Source of the DNA: Candidatus Gastranaerophilales bacterium
Lineage (GTDB): Bacteria; Cyanobacteriota; Vampirovibrionia; Gastranaerophilales; Gastranaerophilaceae
DNA length: 64,000 bases
Assembly: GCA_947625305.1 (NCBI GenBank)
Contig: CANQNW010000008.1
Location: 32,695 to 96,694, forward strand
Reading direction: 5' to 3'
Below the pieces are notes generated by a model. That model was given only the letters and a program-made list of their open reading frames with translations. It did no database searches and was not told the origin of the DNA. The translations under genes and the position numbers were made by a program. This document shows, in pieces, positions 28,135-37,053 of this stretch (position 1 is its first letter; each line of letters opens with the position of its first letter).

Positions 28135-29115
28135 TTAATTTATATTGAAAATAAGGTTTTTAATTTCATCTGTGATATCCGTTTTATAGCAGATATTTTG
28201 AGATATAATTTTAGCAAATTTAGCTTTTTTAAATTCTCCAAGCTGTCTTGTTCTGTATAAATGCTCTAAATTTTCACACATCTTTGGGAATAAAAGTAAA
28301 TCTTTTTTTATAACGGGCAGAACTGTTTCATATTCATTATTTAATGCTCGTTTAATAAGATTTAGTGACAAAATATCTTCAAACTCACCTTTTTCGATTA
28401 GTAAAATTTTATCTTTAGGATAAATATTTTCTTTTAATATATTGCATATTTCTTTTGCATCCGAGTCAAATAACAAAATAACGTGGATTTTTAGTTTATT
28501 TTTTAATTTAAGATACAGGTTGGGACTTTTACTTTTACCGCCTGCTCCTAAAATATAAATACCTGATTTATTAAAGTCACACTTTAATTTTGAGGCAAAA
28601 ACAGGCAGAAGAATTTCTTCTGTTATACCTTCAACTATTAATAGTTTTCTGATTGGGAATAAAAGTGAGTGTTTTTGGCTTATATTTAAAATCTCTTTTT
28701 CATCCGTCAGTTTGTGCGTTTTTATTAAAAATTTCATATTTACAGGCGATTTTTCGTAATTTAAATTTTCTAAAACAGGACTAATATTTAATTTTGTATT
28801 AATAAACTTTTTTGTTTTCTCATCGATGTCTTTAAATGTGTATTCGCATAACCATTTAAGAATATTGAAATTATTTCTATGGCTTTGTTTTCCGTATAAA
28901 TTTTCAACGGATTTATTCCAGATAATTGAAACGACTCTGCAAATTTCATTTTCTTGCATATTTTCAATATCTTGCAAAGAATATTTAGGAATAATTAAAT
29001 TCTTTAAAATTATTCCCGAAAATACTCTAAAATAAGATTCTTCAGGATGTTTAAATCTTGATAATCTATCAAGATTAATAATTAATTCATCCTTTGTAAG
29101 AAATTTAAATTTAAT
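28135..29115 (-). CDS. TOPRIM-domain protein (OLD-like), possible ATT start
   Basis: The C-terminal half holds a TOPRIM fold: KLLIVEGITEEILLPVFASK (acidic Glu), ILGAGGKSKS and HVILLFDSDAKE (DxD), as in OLD-family nucleases and related proteins. No ATPase domain precedes it. The frame has no ATG near the front. The first in-frame start used by gene finders would be a TTG at 28977, but the reading frame stays open and protein-like back to 29115, where ATT follows AAGGGG at 6 bases spacing (encoding MKFKFLTKDELI). A rare AUU start is therefore suggested. Function in repair or defence is inference. Confidence 0.6.
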   Translation of the reverse strand: MKFKFLTKDELIINLDRLSRFKHPEESYFRVFSGIILKNLIIPKYSLQDIENMQENEICRVVSIIWNKSVENLYGKQSHRNNFNILKWLCEYTFKDIDEKTKKFINTKLNISPVLENLNYEKSPVNMKFLIKTHKLTDEKEILNISQKHSLLFPIRKLLIVEGITEEILLPVFASKLKCDFNKSGIYILGAGGKSKSPNLYLKLKNKLKIHVILLFDSDAKEICNILKENIYPKDKILLIEKGEFEDILSLNLIKRALNNEYETVLPVIKKDLLLFPKMCENLEHLYRTRQLGEFKKAKFAKIISQNICYKTDITDEIKNLIFNIN

Positions 29116-29138
29116 GATAATCCCCTTAACTGCAAAAT

Positions 29139-29166
29139 AAAAAGGAGTGCCGAAACACTCCTTTTA
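29139..29166 (-). terminator. Terminator after the Ycf23-like gene
   Basis: AAAAGGAGTG and CACTCCTTTT pair around a 6-base loop, followed on the minus strand by TTATTTTG-type sequence. It separates the Ycf23-like gene from the downstream TOPRIM gene. Confidence 0.85.
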
Positions 29167-29176
29167 AAATATAAAA

Positions 29177-29935
29177 TTAAACATTTGTTAATTGTTGTTT
29201 TGATGATTTAGAAACTGCCTCAACCAAAGATTTAACAACAGCAATCATTGCGATTGTAGAGTTAAGCTTGTTAACACAAGAACCCACACCGATTGCACTT
29301 GCACCTGCGGCGAATGCCATAGGCGCTGTGGTTGTTGTAATACCTGAAGCTGTCATAACAGGAATTGAAATATTTCTTGTTAATTCAATTGTATTTGAAA
29401 TTGAAACTTCTGCAGTTTGAAGAAGTCCTCTTGCTCCTGATTTATCGGGAGTAACAGTAGCTGCGCCTTCTGTTTGAATTAAATCAATGCCCATTTCTTC
29501 AAGTTTTTCAGCAAGTTTAATTTGTTCTGAAATTTCAATATGACCCGGGACTGTAACACAAATAAATGTTTTTTCACCGTTTAAAAGATTAAGAGTTTCA
29601 TTAACGATATTTAAAACTTCATCAGCGCTTACTCTTTGTCCTTTTTTATAGAGAGCATCGAAGTTTCCTACTTCAATAGCGTCAGCACCAAGTCTTACAG
29701 CATTAGCGAGTTCTGCAGGTACTATAGAAGAAACAAATACGGGAAGAGTAGTCATTTCTTTAACCATAGAGATGATTTCTTCGTTGTAGCAGATATCTAC
29801 AGCATGAGCTCCGCCCATTTCAGCAGCAGATACAACATTTTTTACAGATTCTTTATTAAAATTATCAATACCTGCAATAATTTTAACTGCGTTTCTTTCT
29901 TCGATGTGTCTTTTAAAATTTTCGATTTTATTCAT
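29177..29935 (-). CDS. DUF561 / Ycf23-like TIM-barrel protein
   Basis: About 252 residues matching the Ycf23 (DUF561) family of cyanobacteria and plastids: AVKIIAGIDNFNKESV, AAEMGGAHAVDI, GADAIEVGNFDALY, VTVPGHIEISEQI, DLIQTEGAATVTP and IPVMTASGITTTTAPMAFAA. The biochemical role of the family is not established. I start at the ATG at 29935 because GGAGG lies 5 bases before it; an upstream ATG at 29956 lacks such a site. Its presence is the strongest single argument in the window for Cyanobacteriota affiliation. Confidence 0.85.
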   Translation of the reverse strand: MNKIENFKRHIEERNAVKIIAGIDNFNKESVKNVVSAAEMGGAHAVDICYNEEIISMVKEMTTLPVFVSSIVPAELANAVRLGADAIEVGNFDALYKKGQRVSADEVLNIVNETLNLLNGEKTFICVTVPGHIEISEQIKLAEKLEEMGIDLIQTEGAATVTPDKSGARGLLQTAEVSISNTIELTRNISIPVMTASGITTTTAPMAFAAGASAIGVGSCVNKLNSTIAMIAVVKSLVEAVSKSSKQQLTNV

Positions 29936-29990
29936 AATATCCTCCATTAAATACAAGTACGAGTGTAATTATAACACATTCTATAAAAAT

Positions 29991-30020
29991 AAAACAGGCT
30001 TTAACCGCCTGTTTTATTTT
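29991..30020 (-). terminator. Terminator after gene 30037-30522
   Basis: AAAACAGGC (29991-29999) pairs with GCCTGTTTT (30007-30015); on the minus strand it is followed by ATTTTTAT. Confidence 0.85.
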
Positions 30021-30036
30021 TTATTTTAAAATTTAT

Positions 30037-30522
30037 TTATTTTTCATGCCCTGTCCATCTGTGGTCAACATCGGAACGTTTTTCTGATGCATTTAGTGAT
30101 GCGTTCCAGAGATTAAGACCCATGGCTGCAACAGCTGCAACAATTGCAAGTGTTTTATTAGGAAGATTTTTTCCACCTTTTGCCGCTTTAGATTTCAAAT
30201 GGTTAATTATACTACCTGCGGTATATATTAACGAACCAACGATTGCACCGTTTTTAATTCCTTTAAAGAAACCTTTTGTATATTCATTAAATGTTGCTAA
30301 ACTTTTTTTAATGTTAGCTATAAAAGCTTTAATACTTTTAATCGGACCTTTTTTCTGTTTAGGTTCTTTTGATGCGGATAAATCAACTCTATCTGTTTCT
30401 ATAGTACTCGCAGCCGGAACTGAAGGCATTACATCTGCGACTTTAACTGTTGCTGGGGCTGATGTATAGCTTTTAGCTGCTTGTGTTGTTTGACTGATAT
30501 CGTTGAATATATTACTTGTCAT
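30037..30522 (-). CDS. Small hypothetical protein with one hydrophobic segment
   Basis: A 161-residue protein that I do not recognise. The first ~60 residues are Ser/Thr/Ala-rich and disordered-looking, followed by a basic KEPKQKKGPIKSIKAF stretch, a glycine-containing hydrophobic segment (NGAIVGSLIYTAGSII) and another near TLAIVAAVAAMGLNLW. This design (polar start, basic patch, Gly/Ala hydrophobic stretch) recurs in the genes at 6281 and 17906. Membrane association is likely. It has its own terminator. Confidence 0.65.
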   Translation of the reverse strand: MTSNIFNDISQTTQAAKSYTSAPATVKVADVMPSVPAASTIETDRVDLSASKEPKQKKGPIKSIKAFIANIKKSLATFNEYTKGFFKGIKNGAIVGSLIYTAGSIINHLKSKAAKGGKNLPNKTLAIVAAVAAMGLNLWNASLNASEKRSDVDHRWTGHEK

Positions 30523-30618
30523 ACCTGCCTCACTTCTAAATTGTATCTATAAAAAACCTATGAACATTTTTTTTTGACTATTTTTAGTCATATTTTAACT
30601 TTTGTAAAGTATAAAATA

Positions 30619-31326
30619 CTATATTAATTTTAGCATTTCCTTAACAGCATTGTCCAGACCCGTGAATATTGCACGTGATATAATACTGTGACCTATATTA
30701 AGTTCGTGCAAATTCTTTATTTCGTGCATTCTGTGAACATTTTTATAATTTAATCCGTGGCCTGCGTTTACTGTAATGCCGTATGTTTGCGCTAAAATTG
30801 CGGAATTATATAATTTTTGAAATTCAACTTCTTCGTTAACAGAACCAAAAGCTCTGGAATATGAGCCTGTATGAAGTTCAATAAATTTTGCTCCCGTATA
30901 ATTAGAGGCCTCAATTTGTTTTTCCTCCGGATCAATAAAAAGGCTAACTTCAATTCCTTTATCAAGCAGAGGTGCAATAAAATTTTTTATTTTATCTTTT
31001 TTTGAGTATACATCAAGCCCGCCTTCAGTTGTAACCTCTTGTCTTTTTTCAGGTACTATACAGCAAGAGTGCGGAAGAAGTTTAAGTGCTATTTCCTGCA
31101 TTTCATCAGTAACTGCCATTTCAAGATTTAATTTGCAGTCGAGGTTGTTTTTTATTTTGAATACATCATCATCTTTAATGTGCCGTCTGTCTTCACGCAA
31201 GTGGGTAGTAATCCCGTTTGCACCTGCATTAATGCAAATTTGGGCAGCCTCAAAAACAGAGGGGTCATTTTCTCCTCTTGCATTTCTAAGAGTTGCGACG
31301 TGGTCAATATTAACACCTAATAACAT
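30619..31326 (-). CDS. pdxJ: Pyridoxine 5'-phosphate synthase
   Basis: Final ring-forming step of DXP-dependent vitamin B6 synthesis. The 235-residue TIM barrel shows LGVNIDHVATLRNARG, GANGITTHLREDRRHI (catalytic His/Arg), LEMAVTDEM, VPEKRQEVTTEGGLD and HAGHGLNYKNV, with INIGHxI-type C-terminus (LNIGHSIISRAIF). Shine-Dalgarno GGAG precedes the ATG. No other pdx gene is in the window. Confidence 0.96.
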   Translation of the reverse strand: MLLGVNIDHVATLRNARGENDPSVFEAAQICINAGANGITTHLREDRRHIKDDDVFKIKNNLDCKLNLEMAVTDEMQEIALKLLPHSCCIVPEKRQEVTTEGGLDVYSKKDKIKNFIAPLLDKGIEVSLFIDPEEKQIEASNYTGAKFIELHTGSYSRAFGSVNEEVEFQKLYNSAILAQTYGITVNAGHGLNYKNVHRMHEIKNLHELNIGHSIISRAIFTGLDNAVKEMLKLI

Positions 31327-31416
31327 CTATATTTCTCCAAAATTTCAATATTATTATAGTATTAAACATAAGGTATTTACAATATAAATTTTAATGTTAG
31401 TATAGATATGTAATAT

Positions 31417-31473
<57 letters not shown>

Positions 31474-31488
<15 letters not shown>

Positions 31489-31742
31489 TTTATCATTTTT
31501 TATTATTTTCCCTTGTAAGACGAGAACTTAGTGAGATACAAAACGAACAAGCGAAGAATGAGCTTTGTGAGCTTGTATGCGAAGGCAAAGCCGCAGCTGT
31601 CTTACCTGAGGAGTTTATCATTTTTTATTATTTTCCCTTGTAAGACGAGAACTTAGTGAGATACAAAACGAACAAGCGAAGAATGAGCTTTGTGAGCTTG
31701 TATGCGAAGGCAAAGCCGCAGATGTCTTACCTGAGGAGTTTA
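31474..31742 (+). repeat. Tandem 125-bp repeats carrying the tRNA-Asn 3' end
   Basis: Two 125-bp units (31474-31598 and 31599-31723, differing at one base) plus a 19-bp partial third copy. Each unit starts with the T-arm 3' strand and acceptor 3' strand of tRNA-Asn (GTCTTACCTGAGGAGTTTA), then a T-rich stretch, then an inverted degenerate copy of the T-arm (31515-31531, 14 of 17 bases match the reverse complement), then hairpin-forming sequence. No gene is carried; the 260 bp between the tRNA and the HAD gene consist almost wholly of these repeats. Confidence 0.93.
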
Positions 31743-31750
31743 CTTATAAT

Positions 31751-33708
31751 TTATTTTAAACATTTTTTACTCAGGGGAATTTGTTTATGTCTTACGGCTG
31801 TATCGTTGTATATTATTGAATTAAAAATTTCTTTTTCTTTATAATTCTTTTTAAAATTATTAATTGTCAATTCAAAAATTGAGTTTATATCTACAATATT
31901 AATATATTTTATGTATTCACCAAATGTGCCAATAAGCTTTTTAATGAAAATTTCCGTCATATTTTGGATATCATTATGTGTATTTTTCATTTCTTCTGAA
32001 ATATTAAGTTTTTCAGTAATTGGGGAAATATTTTCTGAGGATTTCTTAAATCCGATGCATGTTCCTTCAAGGGATGAAAAACATTCTTCAAGCAGCAAAT
32101 CTATCTCGCAGTATTTATTAGATTCAATTCCGTTTTTTAAAATAAAAGTATATGAATTATTTTTATTATCTCTAAATACATTTTTATTTGTCTGATGAAT
32201 ATAGATTTTATCAATAATTTTTGAAGATAACCCGGAAATTCCTAAGGAAATTGAGCCGTTATAGCCAATATCAAAAATAATAACACGTTTGCTTTCATTT
32301 TTAAAAGTGTTATTATAATATTCTTTTGCAAGATTTTTTTGAGAAATATAGTATTCATGAAGTAGATTTTTATTTCTTTTTAATAGTTTAATGGTTGTTT
32401 CAAGGTTCTTTTTTATTTTTATATTTAATTCCTCAAATGTATATTCTTTTTTTAATAATTCAAGTGTTTGAGTATTAGAAATATATGCACTTAAAAAGTT
32501 GTCAAAGGTATAATCTTTTGTAAAATCATCATATTGTCTTATTAACAAGTCTTCAAAAGAATTATAAATCCCCGTCCAGTAGGCAATCCTTGAACAGTAT
32601 ATATATTTTGAAGGAATGAAATTACCCCCCCCCGTACGGTATTTTGGTTTAACAGGGAATATACTTTATTAGGTAAAAATCCGTCACGTGATGCAAAATA
32701 TATTTCATCGTATGAATTTTGTATTATCGGATTATATTGAATTCTGAAAGTAATATAAAACAAATACGGTGCTAAAAATAAATTTACAAAATCAGATATT
32801 GAGTTAAATATTTTGGAATTATAGGTATTTTTATTAAACAAATAATTATTAACAATAAATCCTAAAAAAATATTTTTATTTAGTTGTTCGTCGGAATTAT
32901 ATATAGAAAAACAGCTGCATATTAATTTATTAAATAATTTATTACAACTGCGAAATATCTCTGTTGTTTTAGGATAGAATACAGCACTTATATTCTTCTT
33001 AAGGGGCGAAATATAATCAGAGTTATAGTTATCTCCAATATGTAAAATTTTATTTGTTTGAAGGTCATTAATTACAATATCATATAATTCCCCATCATCT
33101 TTTCTTGCTTTATATTCGTTAGATACATATATTTTTTGTATATTATTAAATCCGTTTTTTTTCAAAATTTTATCTAATATATTTGCAGGTAAATACATAT
33201 CAGAAACAGCAATTATTTTTTTACCGTTATTTAATGCCGTATCATAAAATTCTTTAGTATCCTGCCTTACTGAAAGCAAATTATATTCCAGTTCAATTTC
33301 TTCATTTAATAAAATAGTTTTAATTTCATCAGACAGATTATATTTCTTTTGAATGAAATTATATATTTCATAAATATTTGCATTTGATATTTTACAATCA
33401 TTTTCAGCATTTATTCTCATATTTAGAAAATCAATATTGTATTTACTGTTATATTTTTGAGCAAGAAGTACAAAAATATCTTTAGGATTAATACAGGGTC
33501 TAACAAGCAAGGTATCAAAAATATCAAAACTGACATATTGCGTCTTTGATGATAAGATTTTATTAATTATATTTTTTCTCATTTTAATAAGATTAAATTT
33601 TTGGATGTTCAGTCCGTTATTCCTTTTTGATATTTTAATACCAAAAATTCTGTATATTATTTTTTCTCCAATTATTTTTCTTGAATAAATGCTGTTTAAA
33701 AAACTCAT
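31751..33708 (-). CDS. HAD-superfamily surface-biosynthesis protein, out of frame at a poly-G tract (phase OFF)
   Basis: Read as it stands there are two ORFs: 33708-32542 (388 aa) and 32548-31751. With one more G (10, or with 7) in the tract at 32625-32633 they fuse into one protein of about 652 residues. The joined sequence reads ...RGGGNFIPSKYIYCSRIAYW, entering the second ORF at LIRQYDDF. The N-terminal half is a HAD hydrolase: SFDIFDTLLVRP (Asp nucleophile), AVSDMYLPA, HIGDNYNSDY. The second half follows the IYFASRDGFLPNKVYSLL signature. Proteins of this kind sit in capsule and O-antigen loci; the exact reaction is unknown. The start ATG is at 33708. Confidence 0.85.
32625..32633 (-). repeat. 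Poly-G tract, 9 G on the coding strand, in the HAD gene
   Basis: Nine C on the plus strand at about codon 359. At 9 G translation continues into 27 unrelated residues and stops at 32542; at 10 or 7 G the full gene is restored. The tract is preceded on the coding strand by CCGTAC, the same flank as the tract at 54531. Confidence 0.95.
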
Positions 33709-33798
33709 ATTATATATTCCTAAAATCTTATAATTTAATATATCATGAATTATGTCAGTATAAAATATTCGTTAATTATTAATAAAATTTGTATAATG

Positions 33799-34773
33799 TT
33801 AATTACCTTTTTCAATTTCCTTTAATTTCCTTACTAATAACGGAGTTATTAAATCCCATGCTTTTTCATTCGGGTGTTCATCTTTTTTATCCAAATAATA
33901 TTTTTCATCCAGCTTTATATTTGTCAAATCTGATGTTTTTATAACAATAAAACCATCATTTCTGAGTTTTTTTACATTTTCTTCATTTAAAATATCGCCA
34001 TAATTATTAAAACATTTGCTTTCTGTTTCATAATCAAGAATTACAAATTTTACGTTTTTATAATGAGAGTCAACAGCCCTTTTAGATTCAATTAAATGTT
34101 TTTCTAAAAATTCAAAGCCGTGTTTTTCAGCTGATTTTCTTGCAATAAACGGCAAAATTACTTCATTATAAAATCGCCAGTATGGAATATGTTGTAATCT
34201 GTGTTCTTCTTTTAAACTATCTTTAAAGTTATTGTATTTTAAATAGTTGTAATTGTCTTTGTCCATCATATTAATGAATCTATATTTAAAAATTCTGTCA
34301 ATATGATTTGATATAAATACATAAATTATATATTCAGGCTCGGATATAGTATTATAAAAATCTTTTTGTAAAAGTTGGTATAGCATATGCTGAGTGCCCC
34401 AGGCCGAGATTGCTCTGTTATATACAGTTCTTTTCATTAGCTTTGAAATTTTGTAATGAAATGTTTGATGTTCATCTAATCTTGCTCCCCATGCAAAAGA
34501 GCCTCCGAATATTATTATTGATTTATTATTATTTTTATATTTTACCGGTCGTCTAAACATAAAAGAGGATTGATCATTACCTAATTGATAATATCCGTTA
34601 TTTATAATTTTTTTATAATGATCTTTAAATTCTTTAGAGTTTAAAGATGATACCATGTGGATAAATGGCAGATTATTATTATCTTTTTTATATAATTTAT
34701 AATCAAGGCTAAGAAAAACCAAAAAAATAAGCAGAATATTTATAATAATAATTTTAAATATTTGTTTAGACAT
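33799..34773 (-). CDS. Membrane-anchored SGNH-hydrolase-like protein 2
   Basis: Paralogue of the protein at 9798. N-terminal membrane segment (about residues 3-22, IFKIIIINILLIFLVFLSL), nucleophile block IIFGGSFAWGARLDEHQTFH (Gly replaces Cys before Ser), RTVYNRAISAWGTQHMLYQL, YIIYVFISNHIDRIFKYRFI, and terminal DEHPNEKAWDLITPLL with Asp-His. I start at the ATG at 34773 because AGGA precedes it; the in-frame ATG at 34839 adds an unlikely second hydrophobic stretch. No poly-G tract. Substrate unknown. Confidence 0.72.
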   Translation of the reverse strand: MSKQIFKIIIINILLIFLVFLSLDYKLYKKDNNNLPFIHMVSSLNSKEFKDHYKKIINNGYYQLGNDQSSFMFRRPVKYKNNNKSIIIFGGSFAWGARLDEHQTFHYKISKLMKRTVYNRAISAWGTQHMLYQLLQKDFYNTISEPEYIIYVFISNHIDRIFKYRFINMMDKDNYNYLKYNNFKDSLKEEHRLQHIPYWRFYNEVILPFIARKSAEKHGFEFLEKHLIESKRAVDSHYKNVKFVILDYETESKCFNNYGDILNEENVKKLRNDGFIVIKTSDLTNIKLDEKYYLDKKDEHPNEKAWDLITPLLVRKLKEIEKGN

Positions 34774-34875
34774 TATATGTTTTCCTACTAATAAAAATAA
34801 TAGTATAAATATACAACTATGTACATTATAAACTTGCAAATATTTTTTTGAGGAATAAAATATAAATAGATGTTT

Positions 34876-34947
34876 AGCGGTATCGTCTAGGGGTCAGGAT
34901 AGCAGATTCTCATTCTGTTGACACGGGTTCAAATCCCGTTACCGCCG
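34876..34947 (+). tRNA. tRNA-Glu (CTC), first acceptor pair mismatched
   Basis: A 72-base cloverleaf: D-arm GTC-TAGGGGTCAG-GAT, anticodon stem GCAGA/TCTGT around TTCTCAT (anticodon CTC), T-arm ACGGG-TTCAAAT-CCCGT, 3' acceptor TACCGCC and discriminator G. The 5' acceptor reads AGCGGTA, so position 1 is A facing C72. CCA is not encoded. Unlike the other three tRNA-type genes here it has no downstream repeats. Confidence 0.9.
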
Positions 34948-35008
34948 TTTTCCTTTTAATTGTTTTCAGCTATTATGCAAATTCTTATGCGCACTCTGCG
35001 GATGTGAT

Positions 35009-36247
35009 TTATGAGTATTTGATATTTTCACCTGCACAAATAAAATTATTAGCCCATATTGCACATTTATTTTTATCTAATGTTTGAGTGCTTCCGCCCG
35101 CTCTGTTTGGGTGTCCGCCGGCTTTTAAGGGCTGGTAATATTGTTCTTTTATTAAATCAATTATTTTAAATGCGTAATCTTTATTTGAATGCATGCTGAC
35201 TCTGTATCTTCCGGCTTTTGTGTCGGGATAAAAAACAGCAATAGCTTGTACATCTTGTATTTGGCTAAATAAATCATTATCTATAAACTCATCAATTTGT
35301 TTATGTTCAAGAATTCTTGTTCTGAAATCCCTTAGAATTTTACTTGCAGTCGGAGTATCGCCGCCTATTCTTTTCCAGTTTTTGTCATCAGGCGGGATTA
35401 TAACATAAGCAAATTTTCTGTTTGGTGTAACTTTTATGTTTTTATAAAGGCTCATTCTAAATGCTTTTTCCTTTGGGGTGAGCCTCGATAATACATCTAA
35501 ATGCTCAAGTATTTCAGTTTTTTTTGAGTTTGAAATTGAATTTTCAATATTTTCAAAAACTTCTTTTACATTATCATCTTCTTCAAATTCTTCTGATTTT
35601 AATATTTGTCCGTTAGATATATTTATAAGTTTTTCTTTATTCATATCATCTGTCATTGCACAAAAAGCAGATTCTTTTTGATTATCGCTCATCGGTATAT
35701 TTAGGGCTTCAAAAAATCTTACAAGTATTGATGCTGCTGATTTTGCCGTTGTATCTAAATATCCGTTTTTTATTTTTCGTATTTCAGGTTCTTTTTTTTC
35801 TGATTTAGATATTGTATTTGAATCTATTATGGGTTTTTCTGTTTCGTGGTGGTCAATGCAAAATACATTTGATTTTGGGAAAGAATTTAAATATTCAAAA
35901 GCATTGCCTCTTATTCTTATAGGGTCGCTAAAATCAAGACAAAGAGCAGTTTTTGCTCTTTGTAGTTTGGATTTATTCTTATTTATATCTATAATATCGT
36001 ATGTTTTATTATTAAAGCCGTAATTTTCTGAGGCATTATTGCATATTATGCGAGGTTTTACTCCGTTGGAATTAAGATAATCATACATTATTTTTGCACT
36101 GTTAAAAGCATCTTCATCAGTTGCAACATGGCAGAATATATCTACAGAGTCAGACGATAAAAGTTTTTTGTTGAAATATTCAGCCTGAGCCTTAGGCATT
36201 TTATTTGCCTTAAAACTTGTTATAGAATTTATTTTACTAATTTCCAT
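35009..36247 (-). CDS. DHH/DHHA1-family phosphoesterase
   Basis: A 412-residue protein of the DHH superfamily (NrnA/RecJ-like). Motifs: FCHVATDEDAFNSA (His-x3-Asp-x-Asp), LCLDFSDPIR, FCIDHHETEKP (DHH) and the C-terminal DHHA1 motif GGHPNRAGGS. Members hydrolyse oligonucleotides, pAp or cyclic dinucleotides; which applies is not visible. An insertion of about 80 polar residues separates the two halves. The first 20 residues resemble the start of the protein at 17906. There is no Shine-Dalgarno; TAAAAT lies 6 bases upstream, so it may be leaderless. Confidence 0.8.
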   Translation of the reverse strand: MEISKINSITSFKANKMPKAQAEYFNKKLLSSDSVDIFCHVATDEDAFNSAKIMYDYLNSNGVKPRIICNNASENYGFNNKTYDIIDINKNKSKLQRAKTALCLDFSDPIRIRGNAFEYLNSFPKSNVFCIDHHETEKPIIDSNTISKSEKKEPEIRKIKNGYLDTTAKSAASILVRFFEALNIPMSDNQKESAFCAMTDDMNKEKLINISNGQILKSEEFEEDDNVKEVFENIENSISNSKKTEILEHLDVLSRLTPKEKAFRMSLYKNIKVTPNRKFAYVIIPPDDKNWKRIGGDTPTASKILRDFRTRILEHKQIDEFIDNDLFSQIQDVQAIAVFYPDTKAGRYRVSMHSNKDYAFKIIDLIKEQYYQPLKAGGHPNRAGGSTQTLDKNKCAIWANNFICAGENIKYS

Positions 36248-36253
36248 ATATAT

Positions 36254-36259
36254 ATTTTA
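36254..36259 (-). promoter_or_regulatory. Candidate -10 box for the DHH gene
   Basis: TAAAAT on the minus strand, 6 bases before the ATG at 36247; fits the leaderless pattern seen elsewhere in the window. Confidence 0.35.
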
Positions 36260-36282
36260 AATTAAAAATAAAAAATATGTAA

Positions 36283-36981
36283 TTAATATAAAGAAATTAT
36301 TTTTTGTATTGCACAATTGGCTGTATTATAGATTTCATCAAGTTTTGATTTTTCAAAGGGAGCGCTTTCCGCAGTTGTTTGAAATTCAATAATTTTACCT
36401 GATTTTGTCATAACAACATTTGAATCAACTTGTGCGTGAGAGTCTTCAGAGTAATCCAAATCAAGTTTTACTTCGCCATCGATAAGTCCGACAGAAACTG
36501 CTCCAATTGGTTCAATTATCGGATTTTCAGTTAACAGACCCTGCTCAATTAGTTTATTAAAAGCCGTATTCATTGCAATAAATCCACCGCATATAGAGGC
36601 GCATCTTGTGCCTCCGTCTGCTTGTATAACATCTGCATCAATTGTGACAGTTTTATCCCCTAACTTTTCTAAATTTACGCACGACCTGAGGCTTCTTCCT
36701 ATAAGTCGTTGAATTTCCTGCGTTCTGCCTGAAATTTTTGTTCTTTCCCGCTGGCATCTTGTATGGGTAGCAGAGGGCAGCAAAGAATATTCAGCTGTTA
36801 TCCAGCCTCTTTTATCTTCTTTATCCATCCATTTCGGTTTACCTTCTTCAACTGATGCCGTTACAATAACTTTTGTATCGCCAAACTCAATTAATACGGA
36901 ACCTAAAGCATGTTTTGTATAATCTTTTGTTATTTTTATATTTCTTAATTCGTCATTTTTTCTGTTGTTTAATCTGCTCAT
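36283..36981 (-). CDS. rph: Ribonuclease PH
   Basis: Phosphorolytic 3' exonuclease trimming tRNA 3' ends. About 232 residues with the RNase PH core: GDTKVIVTASVEEGKPKWM, GWITAEYSLLPSATHTRC, RTQEIQRLIGRSLRSCVNLE, TIDADVIQADGGTRCASI, and VDSNVVMTKSGKIIEFQTTA. I use the ATG at 36981 (MSRLNNRKNDEL), which has AAGGA upstream; the ATG at 37002 lies within that leader. Phosphorolytic trimming is relevant to the tRNA genes here that do not encode CCA. Confidence 0.95.
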   Translation of the reverse strand: MSRLNNRKNDELRNIKITKDYTKHALGSVLIEFGDTKVIVTASVEEGKPKWMDKEDKRGWITAEYSLLPSATHTRCQRERTKISGRTQEIQRLIGRSLRSCVNLEKLGDKTVTIDADVIQADGGTRCASICGGFIAMNTAFNKLIEQGLLTENPIIEPIGAVSVGLIDGEVKLDLDYSEDSHAQVDSNVVMTKSGKIIEFQTTAESAPFEKSKLDEIYNTANCAIQKIISLY

Positions 36982-37053
36982 TATAATTATCCTTTTTTTC
37001 ATATTATATTTGTGATAGATTTATTTTATCATATTTTTAAAAGGTGAATTTAA

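Noticed and set aside
29177..29935. Thiazole synthase (ThiG) or another (beta-alpha)8 synthase
   Set aside because: The motifs match DUF561/Ycf23 through the whole length and no ThiG catalytic Lys context is seen.
32542..33708. A complete 388-residue HAD protein followed by an independent gene
   Set aside because: The last 27 residues after the G tract are unlike the family, and one added G gives a continuous family-like sequence into the next ORF.
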